A DNA stretch of 64,000 nucleotides, taken from positions 1,261,501 through 1,325,500 of the forward strand of contig CP107220.1 in the NCBI GenBank assembly GCA_025757685.1, in the 5' to 3' direction. The stretch comes from Oscillospiraceae bacterium. GTDB lineage: Bacteria; Bacillota; Clostridia; Oscillospirales; Acutalibacteraceae. Shown here piece by piece: positions 17,255 through 24,935 of the stretch. Position 1 is the stretch's first letter. Each line of letters starts with the position of its first letter. The notes under the pieces were generated by a model. It was given only the letters and a program-made list of their open reading frames with translations, was not told the DNA's origin and made no database searches. The translations under genes were made by a program, and so were the position numbers.

Positions 17255-17273
17255 CACGCACCTCCTAAAATCA

Positions 17274-17324
17274 ATACCTTGGAATACAATGTATATCTCG
17301 CAGTTACATCGTAACACAAGGTAT
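17274..17324 (-). promoter_or_regulatory. Candidate PadR operator
   Basis: Nested inverted repeats cover the promoter and start site: ATACCTTG (17274-17281) with CAAGGTAT (17317-17324), the palindrome ATACAATGTAT (17284-17294), and GTTAC-ATC-GTAAC (17303-17315), which contains the -10. PadR proteins commonly bind AT-rich dyads of this kind over their own promoters. Confidence 0.55.
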
Positions 17325-17336
17325 CGATTTTGTCAA
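17308..17336 (-). promoter_or_regulatory. Promoter of padR operon
   Basis: On the minus strand: -35 TTGACA (17331-17336), 17-bp spacer, -10 TACGAT (17308-17313). The -35 abuts the T-tract of the pcrA terminator. Confidence 0.8.
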
Positions 17337-17337
17337 C

Positions 17338-17369
17338 AAAAAAAATACCACCCTGTAACAGAGTGGTAT
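17338..17369 (-). terminator. Intrinsic terminator after pcrA
   Basis: Minus-strand stem of ATACCACTCTGT against CAGGGTGGTAT (17345-17369) is followed by seven to eight Ts. The two short palindromic repeats lie between it and the pcrA stop codon. Confidence 0.8.
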
Positions 17370-17375
17370 GCTTAA

Positions 17376-17401
17376 CGGCGGGAGCAAGCCCCCGCCCTAC
17401 G
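17376..17401 (-). repeat. Short palindromic repeat, copy A
   Basis: Minus-strand reading CGTAGGGC, then GGGGGCTTGCTCCCGCCG. It is a 26-bp unit forming a GGCGGG/CCCGCC hairpin. It matches copy B at 37404-37429 at all but two positions, and the two differences are paired with each other. Confidence 0.65.
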
Positions 17402-17423
17402 ATATCTTGGGACAAGAGATGCA

Positions 17424-17446
17424 GTAGGGGCGGATAGCATCCGCCC
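17424..17446 (+). repeat. Related palindromic repeat
   Basis: GTAG followed by GGGCGGAT-AGC-ATCCGCCC, a perfect 8-bp stem. It shares the GTAGGG(G)CGG head with copy A and lies 22 bp from it in opposite orientation. Confidence 0.5.
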
Positions 17447-17475
17447 GCACGATGATCTTTTTCCTTTAATCGCCT

Positions 17476-19674
17476 TTACACCTTTTCCATCCGGGCGAAG
17501 TTGGCCATCAATTTCTTGGTGCCCGCACGGTCAAAGGCCACCTCCAAAAGGGTATCGTTGCCCATGGGCTGGGTAGACAGCACCACGCCGGTGCCAAAGG
17601 TCTTGTGGCGCACCGTATCGCCTACGGCGTAGGTGACGCCGGTAGCTGCCGGAGCGGCCTTGGCGGTCTTGGCGCCGCCGAACTTGTGGGCGTAGCTGCT
17701 TTTTTGGGTCTGCTGTCCCACCTTGGCGCCGGTAAAGCCTGCGTGGCTGCGGAAGGACTGAACGGTCACATCCTCCGTCACCTGCTCCGGGATCTCTCGC
17801 AAAAAGCGGGAGGGCATGTTCCGGTTGGTGGTGCCGTAAAGCATACGCTGGCGGGCGTTGACCAAATAGAGCTTTTCCCGGGCGCGGGTAATGCCCACAT
17901 AGGCCAGGCGGCGCTCCTCCTCCAGCTCCTCCTCGCTGTACATGGCCTGGCTGCCGGGGAAGATACCCTCCTCCATACCGGGGATAAAGACCACCGGGAA
18001 TTCCAGGCCCTTGGCGGAGTGCAGGGTCATCAGCACCACAGAGTCCTCATCGTCGTTATAGGAGTCAATGTCGGACACCAGCGCCACATCCTCCAAAAAG
18101 TCGGACAGCTCAAAGTCCTCGTTCTCCTCCTGGTATTTAATGAACATGGAGGAAAGCTCCTTGATATTGTTCAGCCGGTCCTCATACTTCTCCGGGTCGT
18201 CCTCCTGGAGATAGTCCGTGTACTTGGTCTTTTCCAAAATCTCCTGGAGCAAGTCGCTCAGGAGCATACCGTCCTCCAGGCAACGCTGGAAGTATGTAAT
18301 CTGGGCGGCAAAATCCCTTAATTTTTGAGCACTACGGGCAGTTTTTTGGAACTCGTCTGCTCGCTGGCACACCTCAAAAGCAGAGATGCCCAGTCCGGTG
18401 GCGATCTCCGTAATATGGCTAACCATGGTGGCGCCGATCCCCCGCTTAGGCACATTGATAATGCGCTGCAAGCGCACCGTGTCCGCCGGGTTGTTAATGA
18501 GCGCAAAGTAGGCGGTCATATCCTTAATTTCCTTGCGGTCAAAAAAGCGGTTGCCGCCAATGACCTTGTGGGGAATACCGCTTTTCGTCAGGGCAATTTC
18601 AATATTCCGGGACTGGGCGTTCATTCTGTACAATACTGCGTGGTCGCTCATTTTGCGCCCGGCCTTTACATTCTTCAGAATCTCCTCCACAATGAAGGAG
18701 GACTCGTCCGCCTCGTTCTGGGCAGTATTCAGAATGATCTTGCTGCCGGCGCCTGCATCCGTCCACAGGCGCTTGCCCTTTCGATTTTTGTTATTGGCGA
18801 TCACCGCATTGGCGCCGTCCAAAATATTCTGGGTGGAGCGGTAGTTCTGCTCCAGGCGAATCACTGTGGCGTTCTTATAATGCTGCTCAAAGGACAAAAT
18901 ATTCTCAATGGTGGCGCCACGGAAGCGGTAAATGGACTGATCGTCATCACCGACCACGCAAATGTTCTTAAACTTGTCCGCCAGCAGCGAGGTGAGCACA
19001 TACTGGGCGTGGTTGGTGTCCTGGTACTCGTCCACCATCACATAGCGGAACTGGTTTTGGTACAGCTCCAGCACATCGTCATTCTCTCGCAGCAGCTGCA
19101 CGGTGTTGTAGATCATATCGTCAAAGTCCATAGCGTCCGCCGCCAGTAGCTCCTTTTGATAGAGCGCATAGCACTCGGCGATCTTGCCCTTACGGAAGTC
19201 CGCACCCACGGTAGCCCGGTACTCCTGGGGACCGATCAGCGCGTCCTTGGCGTTGCTGATCTCCGACAAAATGGCCCTATGGTTCAAAAACTTGTCGTCA
19301 ATGCCCAGCTGGCGCTGGCACTGCTTCATCACACGCTTGCTGTCGTCCGTGTCATAAATGGTAAAGTGGTTGGTATAGCCCAGCCGATCCCCAAACCGGC
19401 GCAAGATCCGCGCGCAGCAGGAGTGGAAGGTGTGGGCCCAAATGGACTCCGCCTCCGGGCCGATGGCGTCTGCCAGTCGCTGGCGGATCTCCTCCGCCGC
19501 CTTATTGGTAAAGGTAATGGCCAGCACCTGCCAAGGCAGGGCGTAGCCGTCGGCAATAATATGCTGCACCCGGTTAACCAGCACGGTGGTCTTGCCGCTG
19601 CCGGCCCCGGCCAGGATCAGCAAGGGACCCTCGGTGTGCTGCACCGCCTGCTGCTGCATTTGGTTAAGTGCCAT
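17476..19674 (-). CDS. pcrA: ATP-dependent DNA helicase PcrA (UvrD/Rep family)
   Basis: Superfamily 1A 3'-5' helicase for repair and replication, 732 aa. Visible motifs: Q-motif LNQMQQQAV, Walker A AGAGSGKTT (residues 22-30), Ia ITFTNKAAEE, II VDEYQDTNHAQY, III VGDDDQSIYRFRGA, IV EQNYRS, V TLHSAKGLEFPVVFIPG and VI YVGITRAREKLYL. The C-terminal tail carries a Tudor-like domain (VGDTVRHKTFGTGVV) as in PcrA. GGAGGAACACCA precedes the ATG. It is downstream of oadB across a weak hairpin, with no clear promoter of its own. Confidence 0.97.
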   Translation of the reverse strand: MALNQMQQQAVQHTEGPLLILAGAGSGKTTVLVNRVQHIIADGYALPWQVLAITFTNKAAEEIRQRLADAIGPEAESIWAHTFHSCCARILRRFGDRLGYTNHFTIYDTDDSKRVMKQCQRQLGIDDKFLNHRAILSEISNAKDALIGPQEYRATVGADFRKGKIAECYALYQKELLAADAMDFDDMIYNTVQLLRENDDVLELYQNQFRYVMVDEYQDTNHAQYVLTSLLADKFKNICVVGDDDQSIYRFRGATIENILSFEQHYKNATVIRLEQNYRSTQNILDGANAVIANNKNRKGKRLWTDAGAGSKIILNTAQNEADESSFIVEEILKNVKAGRKMSDHAVLYRMNAQSRNIEIALTKSGIPHKVIGGNRFFDRKEIKDMTAYFALINNPADTVRLQRIINVPKRGIGATMVSHITEIATGLGISAFEVCQRADEFQKTARSAQKLRDFAAQITYFQRCLEDGMLLSDLLQEILEKTKYTDYLQEDDPEKYEDRLNNIKELSSMFIKYQEENEDFELSDFLEDVALVSDIDSYNDDEDSVVLMTLHSAKGLEFPVVFIPGMEEGIFPGSQAMYSEEELEEERRLAYVGITRAREKLYLVNARQRMLYGTTNRNMPSRFLREIPEQVTEDVTVQSFRSHAGFTGAKVGQQTQKSSYAHKFGGAKTAKAAPAATGVTYAVGDTVRHKTFGTGVVLSTQPMGNDTLLEVAFDRAGTKKLMANFARMEKV

Positions 19675-19719
19675 TGGTGTTCCTCCGTCTACAAAAAAAT
19701 TACAAACAAAAAGGGCGCA

Positions 19720-19748
19720 AAATCCGGCAGGCTAAGCCCGCCGGATTT
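19720..19748 (-). terminator. Hairpin between oadB and pcrA, weak terminator
   Basis: Stem AAATCCGGC / GCCGGATTT with an inner GGC/GCC on the minus strand is followed by TGCGCCCTTTTTG rather than an immediate T-run. Partial termination is likely. Confidence 0.5.
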
Positions 19749-19773
19749 ATCACCCAAAAATCAGTTGTTCCAG

Positions 19774-20994
19774 TTACTTTAACAAAGTGAGCATAATGCC
19801 GGCTGCTACGGCAGAGCCGATCACGCCGGACACATTGGGTCCCATGGCGTGCATCAGCAGGAAGTTGGAGGGGTTCTCTCTCTGCCCCTCTTTTTGGCTG
19901 ACGCGGGCGGCCATTGGCACGGCAGACACACCGGCAGAGCCGATCAGCGGATTGACCTTGCCCTTGGTGAAGATATACATCAGCTTGCCGAAGAGCACGC
20001 CGCCGGCAGTACCCACGGAGAATGCGATCAGGCCCAGCAGCACGATCTTCAGGGTGTCCAGGTTCAAGAATTTATCCGCAGAAGTGGTGGCACCTACGGA
20101 CAGACCCAGCAGAATGGTCACAATGTTCATCAGCTCATTCTGTGCCGCCTTGGCGATACGCTCGGTCTGGCCGCTCTCTTTCAGCAGGTTACCGAACATG
20201 AGCATACCCACCAGTGCAGCCGCATCCGGCAGCAGCAAAGATACAATGACCGTTACCAAAATGGGGAACAAAATCTTCTCCAGCTTGGAAACAGGGCGCA
20301 GGTTGCCCATCACCACGCTGCGCTCTTTCTTGGTCGTCAGCGCGCGCATAATGGGGGGCTGAATGATAGGCACCAAGGCCATATAGGAGTACGCCGCCAC
20401 AGCAATCGTACCCAGCAACTCCGGTGCCAACTGGGAGGTAACGAAAATGGCCGTAGGACCGTCCGCACCACCGATAATACCGATAGAACCGGCCTGCTGA
20501 GGGGTAAAGCCAAGCAGGATCGCGCCCACATAGGTAAAGAAGATACCCAACTGGGCAGCAGCGCCCAGAATAAAGCTGGAGGGATTGGCGATCAGCGGCG
20601 CAAAGTCCGTCATGGCGCCAATGCCCATAAAGATCAGGGGCGGGTAAACACCGGCTTTTACGCCGAAATACAGGAAGTCGATCAGACCGGGGCTGAGCAC
20701 GGCGCCGGAAGCGTCCGTCAACCGGCCGGCCATCAGGTCGATAAACTCGTGAATACTGGAGTAATGCACGGCCAGGTTGGCGCTGGGAATATTGGCCAGC
20801 AGCATACCGAAGGCAATGGGAATCATCAGCAGCGGCTCAAAGCCCTTCTTGATACCCAAATACAGGAAAACAAAAGCAACCACCAGCATGACAGCGTTTT
20901 TCCAGCCGCCGTCCGCTGTGAAGAAATAGGCGTAACCGGAGTTGGAAAAGATCTGTACAATGACCTCCCAAACCCCTCTTAAAATCTCACTCAT
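19774..20994 (-). CDS. oadB: Na+-translocating decarboxylase beta subunit
   Basis: Integral membrane subunit that decarboxylates carboxybiotin and pumps Na+ (oxaloacetate, methylmalonyl-CoA or glutaconyl-CoA type). 406 aa with about nine to eleven membrane segments. The family signature IIGGADGPTAIFVTSQLAPEL contains the essential Asp, and the C-terminal GSAGVSAVPMAARVS and LMHAMGPNVSGVIGSAVAAG repeats are typical. It is 13 bp downstream of the OadG-like gene. No alpha carboxyltransferase or biotin carrier is encoded in the window, so substrate specificity is undecided; oadB is a family label, and gcdB or mmdB are equally possible. Confidence 0.92.
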   Translation of the reverse strand: MSEILRGVWEVIVQIFSNSGYAYFFTADGGWKNAVMLVVAFVFLYLGIKKGFEPLLMIPIAFGMLLANIPSANLAVHYSSIHEFIDLMAGRLTDASGAVLSPGLIDFLYFGVKAGVYPPLIFMGIGAMTDFAPLIANPSSFILGAAAQLGIFFTYVGAILLGFTPQQAGSIGIIGGADGPTAIFVTSQLAPELLGTIAVAAYSYMALVPIIQPPIMRALTTKKERSVVMGNLRPVSKLEKILFPILVTVIVSLLLPDAAALVGMLMFGNLLKESGQTERIAKAAQNELMNIVTILLGLSVGATTSADKFLNLDTLKIVLLGLIAFSVGTAGGVLFGKLMYIFTKGKVNPLIGSAGVSAVPMAARVSQKEGQRENPSNFLLMHAMGPNVSGVIGSAVAAGIMLTLLK

Positions 20995-21007
20995 TCATAT
21001 ACCTCCG

Positions 21008-21454
21008 TTAAAACGGGCGTGTGTTCTCTGCCACAGCGGCAGCCGCCCAGGGATTGCGCACACCCACCGGATTGGGGCGCACACGGCGCACGCTCTGTAC
21101 CACAGCACCGGGGCCTTCGCTGGCCGCAACGGCAGCTGCAATCACAGCCACTACCTCGCTGGGAATGCCACTCTCCACCACCGGTGCAGGTGCGGCAGGC
21201 GCAGCCTTGACAGCGGGTGCAGACGGTGCGGAAGCCACAGTCACCTGGCTCTCCATAGCCTTTAACTTTTTCTTCTTACCACGAGTCTCTGCCCCGTGCA
21301 CAATGGCGCCGAATGCCTTAAACACAAAGATCAGCAGCACCAAAATGCCCAAAACAATCACAATGCCGGCAATCACCACCGTGCTGGTGAAGGTAGCACT
21401 ACGGTCCGCCTCAATACCGGTAGCCGCCAGCAAAATTGAAGATAACGGGTTCAT
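21008..21454 (-). CDS. oadG: OadG-family decarboxylase gamma subunit
   Basis: 148-aa small subunit with one membrane helix (about residues 22-46, STVVIAGIVIVLGILVLLIF). A basic stretch, an Ala/Pro-rich linker (APSAPAVKAAPAAPAP) and a short C-terminal helix follow. The protein ends in VRNPWAAAAVAENTRPF, a tail common in clostridial OadG-like proteins. It anchors the carboxyltransferase to the beta subunit. There is no biotin-attachment Met-Lys motif, so the linker resembles a carrier linker without the carrier. GGAGGTTAATCAG precedes the ATG, and its own promoter lies upstream. Confidence 0.82.
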   Translation of the reverse strand: MNPLSSILLAATGIEADRSATFTSTVVIAGIVIVLGILVLLIFVFKAFGAIVHGAETRGKKKKLKAMESQVTVASAPSAPAVKAAPAAPAPVVESGIPSEVVAVIAAAVAASEGPGAVVQSVRRVRPNPVGVRNPWAAAAVAENTRPF

Positions 21455-21492
21455 CTGATTAACCTCCAGTTACAATTTTCCAAATTAAAGAT

Positions 21493-21521
21493 ATTATAAA
21501 TCAAAAGCGGCGCAAAAGCAA
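21493..21521 (-). promoter_or_regulatory. Promoter of oadG-oadB
   Basis: Minus strand: TTGCTT (21516-21521), 17-bp spacer, TATAAT (21493-21498), about 40 bp before the oadG ATG. Confidence 0.7.
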
Positions 21522-21589
21522 TGTTTTTTGCAGCAGAAAGAAAAAAATTGCAAAACTTCGTCAAACTGTATAAAATCCGGCGGAAAGTC

Positions 21590-21617
21590 TTGATTTATTT
21601 TTAAGATCGGATATAAT
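21590..21617 (+). promoter_or_regulatory. Promoter of the 44-aa membrane peptide gene
   Basis: TTGATT (21590-21595), 16-bp spacer, TATAAT (21612-21617), 27 bp before the ATG. Confidence 0.7.
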
Positions 21618-21644
21618 GATAGTGTACCAAAAGGAGGCGGACTT

Positions 21645-21779
21645 ATGACTGAACAGACCTTGATCATTGCCATCTTGGTGGCGCTGGTGATCCTGTGGAT
21701 CACAGAGACTTTAGGCATGCACCGCACCAGCCGCATCTTAGGCGGCGTTATTGACTTGGGCTTTGCCGTGCTGCGCTAA
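21645..21779 (+). CDS. Small single-pass membrane protein, 44 aa
   Basis: Short open frame starting MTEQTLIIAILVALVILWIT and ending in LGFAVLR. One hydrophobic helix covers residues 5-20, followed by a basic MHRTSR segment and a second amphipathic stretch. Support for a real gene: an AAGGAGG ribosome site 10 nt before the ATG, a good promoter just upstream, and a strong intrinsic terminator 31 bp after the stop. It is divergent from oadG and convergent with the DAG-kinase-like gene. No function is recognised; small membrane regulators or toxins look like this. Confidence 0.65.
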   Translation: MTEQTLIIAILVALVILWITETLGMHRTSRILGGVIDLGFAVLR

Positions 21780-21810
21780 GTAAACAGAAGGAAATACATA
21801 GACCTACAAA

Positions 21811-21839
21811 AACAGCCGCTGCGATAAGCAGCGGCTGTT
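21811..21839. terminator. Bidirectional intrinsic terminator
   Basis: Perfect 12-bp stem AACAGCCGCTGC / GCAGCGGCTGTT with loop GATAA. It is followed by a T-rich tract on the plus strand and preceded by five As (Ts on the minus strand). It serves the 44-aa gene and the aro operon end. Confidence 0.85.
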
Positions 21840-21849
21840 CTATTTTCTG

Positions 21850-22806
21850 TTATTCTTTTATGCGACAAATGCGCATGGCATGCTTCTCCACCTTAAAACG
21901 CACTTCCGTATAGTCAAAATTCTCCCCATCGCAGTTACCCAAAAGCGGCCGATCGTCCACGGACCAAAAGCGACCGCCTACGGTGTAACCGGTATGCACC
22001 ACATCCGGCGCATACTCGGCAGCCGTGCCGGCACTGTACCGCGGCACGATGGGCACAGCCTTCGCCAGGCTCAGCGGATCCACATAGGTAAAATCTAGCA
22101 GACCGTCGTCCAGCTTGCTGCCCGGTGCCGGACAAAAGCCGCCGCCGTAGTAGCTGGCGTTGCAGATGGCAAACAGGGCATATTCCATATTTTCCCGATG
22201 AAATTTATAGGGGTTGCCGTTTTCGTCCACACAGTCCAGTTCAACATTGACCTTGTAGCGCAGGGGCTGCATCATCACCGGCACCACGGCAATATTGTAT
22301 GCCTGATGGCCCAGTGGAGGAATTTTACCTGCGATCTTGCGGCCGATGGTCTCCACCTTGGTGTCCAGCCCATAGCTCATCACATTGATGCACTTTTCGC
22401 CGTTATAGTCAATCAGATCCAGCGGCTCCACCGTGTAATTCAGCTTGCCGGAGTACAGGCCAAAAGATTTGATCACATTCTCCACATTGATCTTCTTGGT
22501 GCCATAGACTTTCTTGGCAAAATCGTTGCCGGTGCCCAAGGGCAGCAGCATCATAGGGGTCTCTGTATGCGCCAAGCCGTTGGCAATCTCATGTACTGTG
22601 CCGTCGCCGCCACAGCAGACAATGACACAGCGATCGCCATACTTTGTCGCATAAGCCGTTGCAATCTCTCGGGCGTGGCCGGAATGGTCCGTCTCTTCCA
22701 CAATCATCTCATCATCAAGAAGACGAAAAGCGGAGCGGATACGGTTGAAAATCGCCTCTTTGTCCTTATGACCGGACACCGGATTCACAATAAATACATA
22801 CTTCAT
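21850..22806 (-). CDS. Diacylglycerol/sphingosine kinase-family lipid kinase
   Basis: 318-aa member of the DAGK catalytic superfamily (YegS/DgkB/BmrU-like), expected to phosphorylate diacylglycerol or a related lipid with ATP at the membrane face. Motifs: VFIVNPVSGHK at the N-terminus, VCCGGDGTVHEIANGL (nucleotide-binding GGDGT) and LPLGTGNDFAKKVYG, then the beta-sandwich C-terminal domain with GGGFCPAPGSKLDDGLLDF. The ATG at 22804-22806 is chosen because 67 upstream in-frame codons are the antisense shadow of galK. Last gene of the tyrA-led train, 31 bp after galK. Confidence 0.88.
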   Translation of the reverse strand: MKYVFIVNPVSGHKDKEAIFNRIRSAFRLLDDEMIVEETDHSGHAREIATAYATKYGDRCVIVCCGGDGTVHEIANGLAHTETPMMLLPLGTGNDFAKKVYGTKKINVENVIKSFGLYSGKLNYTVEPLDLIDYNGEKCINVMSYGLDTKVETIGRKIAGKIPPLGHQAYNIAVVPVMMQPLRYKVNVELDCVDENGNPYKFHRENMEYALFAICNASYYGGGFCPAPGSKLDDGLLDFTYVDPLSLAKAVPIVPRYSAGTAAEYAPDVVHTGYTVGGRFWSVDDRPLLGNCDGENFDYTEVRFKVEKHAMRICRIKE

Positions 22807-22837
22807 CTGTTTTTCCCCTCTTTCACGCCGGGTGCCG

Positions 22838-24118
22838 TCAAGCCAGGCAGGCACCGCCCACCGGGCGCACTTGCAGCACATGGCAGGTGCCCTCGCCGAA
22901 CACGCCCTCCAGCACGGTACGGTACTGCTCCAGCAGATCGTTTGGTACAAAGGCCTGAATGGTACCGGCAAAGCCGCCGCCGTGCACGCGATAAGCGCCA
23001 CGATCACCCAGCACTTGGCCGCTGATGGCCAGCGCCAGGCTCAGCCGCTGATCCGTGGGGTTCTTGGTGGTAAATACATTTTGATTATACATAAAGGAGG
23101 AGCGGCCGGAGGCATTGATGTCTGCCAAAAAGCCATCAAAATTTCCCTGCTCTAAACAAGAGACAGCGTCCTCCACCCGGCGATTGTCATTATAAAAATG
23201 AATCGCGCGGATCAATGCACGGTCATTGACCTTGGTTTGCAGCTCCGGCAGTGCGGCAAAGAAGTCCTCGTAAGCCACCTGGCGCAACACAGACTTGCCC
23301 ATGGCGTGCGCCACTGCTTCCATCTCGCTGCGAATGGCAGCGTAATCGTCCGTCAGATCCGAGTGGTTGCCGCCGGTATCTACAATGCACAGGCTGTGAC
23401 CGGAGGCAGCAAAGTCATAATCCACCTTTTGGATCACCGGCTCTTGGGTGCTCTCAAAATCAATGGTCACAAAGGCGCCTACGGAAGAAGCCATTTGATC
23501 CAACAAACCGCAAGGCTTACCAAAGAATACATTTTCGCTGTACTGTGCCACCTTGGCAACGGTTACCGGATCGATGCTGCCATCGTTGTACAAATAAGAA
23601 GTGATGGTCCCCAGCAGCACCTCAAAGGCTGCGGAGGAGGACAGGCCGGAGCCGCCCATCACATCGCTGGTGGTTACCGCATCGTAGCCGCCGACGGTAT
23701 AGCCCAAATCACTAAGCCGCGCAGACACACCGCGCACCATAGCCGTAGAATGGCCAAAGGCGTCTGCGTTGGGGGCCAGATCCGCCAAATCTGCCACATT
23801 CATTTGGTGGCCGGCAGACTTAACCCGCACCACGCCGTCCTCGTTCTTGGAGGCAACGGCAATGGCATCCAGGTTTATGGCCGCCGCCAACACCTTGCCG
23901 TGATTGTGGTCCGTGTGATTACCGCAGATCTCCGTGCGTCCGGGAGCGGACATCAGGTGCACTTCCCGGTCTCCGCCAAAGGTTTCCGCAAAGGTGGTCA
24001 GAAGTTCCATATACCGGGACTTCTGCTTTGCCACTTCCCCGTCGGTCACATATACCCGGCGAAAGGCGTCATCCAACTGGCCGTCTTTGATTTTGTTCAT
24101 CATCGCTTGTGCATTCAT
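22838..24118 (-). CDS. galK: Galactokinase
   Basis: GHMP kinase that phosphorylates galactose at C1 in the Leloir pathway. 426 aa. Signature GRTEICGNHTDHNHG is at residues 60-74, the P-loop GGSGLSSSAAFEV near 155, and the C-terminal GAYRVHGGGFAGTIQAFV motif is present. GAGGTACAATT precedes the ATG. galT and galE are not nearby; the gene follows a VTT membrane protein in the train behind the aromatic genes, an unusual place for it. Alternative GHMP sugar kinases (N-acetylgalactosamine kinase) cannot be excluded. Confidence 0.92.
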   Translation of the reverse strand: MNAQAMMNKIKDGQLDDAFRRVYVTDGEVAKQKSRYMELLTTFAETFGGDREVHLMSAPGRTEICGNHTDHNHGKVLAAAINLDAIAVASKNEDGVVRVKSAGHQMNVADLADLAPNADAFGHSTAMVRGVSARLSDLGYTVGGYDAVTTSDVMGGSGLSSSAAFEVLLGTITSYLYNDGSIDPVTVAKVAQYSENVFFGKPCGLLDQMASSVGAFVTIDFESTQEPVIQKVDYDFAASGHSLCIVDTGGNHSDLTDDYAAIRSEMEAVAHAMGKSVLRQVAYEDFFAALPELQTKVNDRALIRAIHFYNDNRRVEDAVSCLEQGNFDGFLADINASGRSSFMYNQNVFTTKNPTDQRLSLALAISGQVLGDRGAYRVHGGGFAGTIQAFVPNDLLEQYRTVLEGVFGEGTCHVLQVRPVGGACLA

Positions 24119-24136
24119 AATTGTACCTCTTTGATT

Positions 24137-24907
24137 TTATAATACGATTTTGTATTTTTCTTTTTCGCTGTATAAGAGCAGGGTTTGGTTCATCTGGCGG
24201 GACCGACGGCCGTAATATATATTAAAGGCCATACTGGTAATGCCGGAGAACCCTACAATGATCATCAACAGCGTAATGAACCGCGCCGAAAACGGATTGT
24301 ACAGCACGGTACCGATTTTGGTATAAATGTAAAGCCGGGGCGCAAAGCCCAGCAGGCTCAGACAAATATAATAAAGGAAGTCGTAGTGCATGGAGCCATA
24401 ATACTTGGACACCATACCTAAAGGAATAGACGGCACCAAACGGGACACAAAGAGAACATAAGGGTTACCGTTGCCCTTAAATCGAATCCAGTCCCGAATA
24501 AAGCGCATTTGACGAATGTTCAGGATCATACCGGCCCAGCCGCCGCCGATCCAACTGCCTTCCGCGTATTTAACCGCGAAGAAGAACGCCAAAAACACCA
24601 TATTGATCAGCATAGCCTGCCCCAACGGGAACACCACGCCGGAGATCACACACAGCACACCCATAGGAATCGGCAGCTGGCACTTGGCAACATACAGCGC
24701 AAAAATGCACAAAATGATCTCAAAATCCGAGTCCAATCCTACAATGGACTCGTCCAGCCGCCGCAGCCAGCTGATGAGCGCGTCAAAGCGCACCTCCAAC
24801 TCCGTGTGCTTATAAAGCGCCACAGCCAACAACACCAAAAGCCCCAGCGTCACCAGTGCGATCACGCCGGAAATGAAGTTGGTTCTGTGCCGTTTTTGCT
24901 GCTTCAA
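24137..24907 (-). CDS. VTT/DedA-like membrane protein (TVP38/TMEM64 type)
   Basis: 256-aa integral membrane protein. Hydrophobic helices lie at about residues 12-30, 60-85, 85-110, 165-190 and 205-228. The VTT-domain core FVSRLVPSIPLGMVSKYYGS is diagnostic for this lipid-scramblase-like superfamily. Start: a perfect GGAGGTGA ribosome site lies seven bases before a TTG at 24905-24907. A GTG at 24914-24916 would overlap that site, so the TTG start is preferred and three extra residues are possible. It is between pheA and galK in the same operon. Its substrate is unknown. Confidence 0.78.
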   Translation of the reverse strand: MKQQKRHRTNFISGVIALVTLGLLVLLAVALYKHTELEVRFDALISWLRRLDESIVGLDSDFEIILCIFALYVAKCQLPIPMGVLCVISGVVFPLGQAMLINMVFLAFFFAVKYAEGSWIGGGWAGMILNIRQMRFIRDWIRFKGNGNPYVLFVSRLVPSIPLGMVSKYYGSMHYDFLYYICLSLLGFAPRLYIYTKIGTVLYNPFSARFITLLMIIVGFSGITSMAFNIYYGRRSRQMNQTLLLYSEKEKYKIVL

Positions 24908-24935
24908 CGGCGTCACCTCCCTTATCTTCGGAGGG

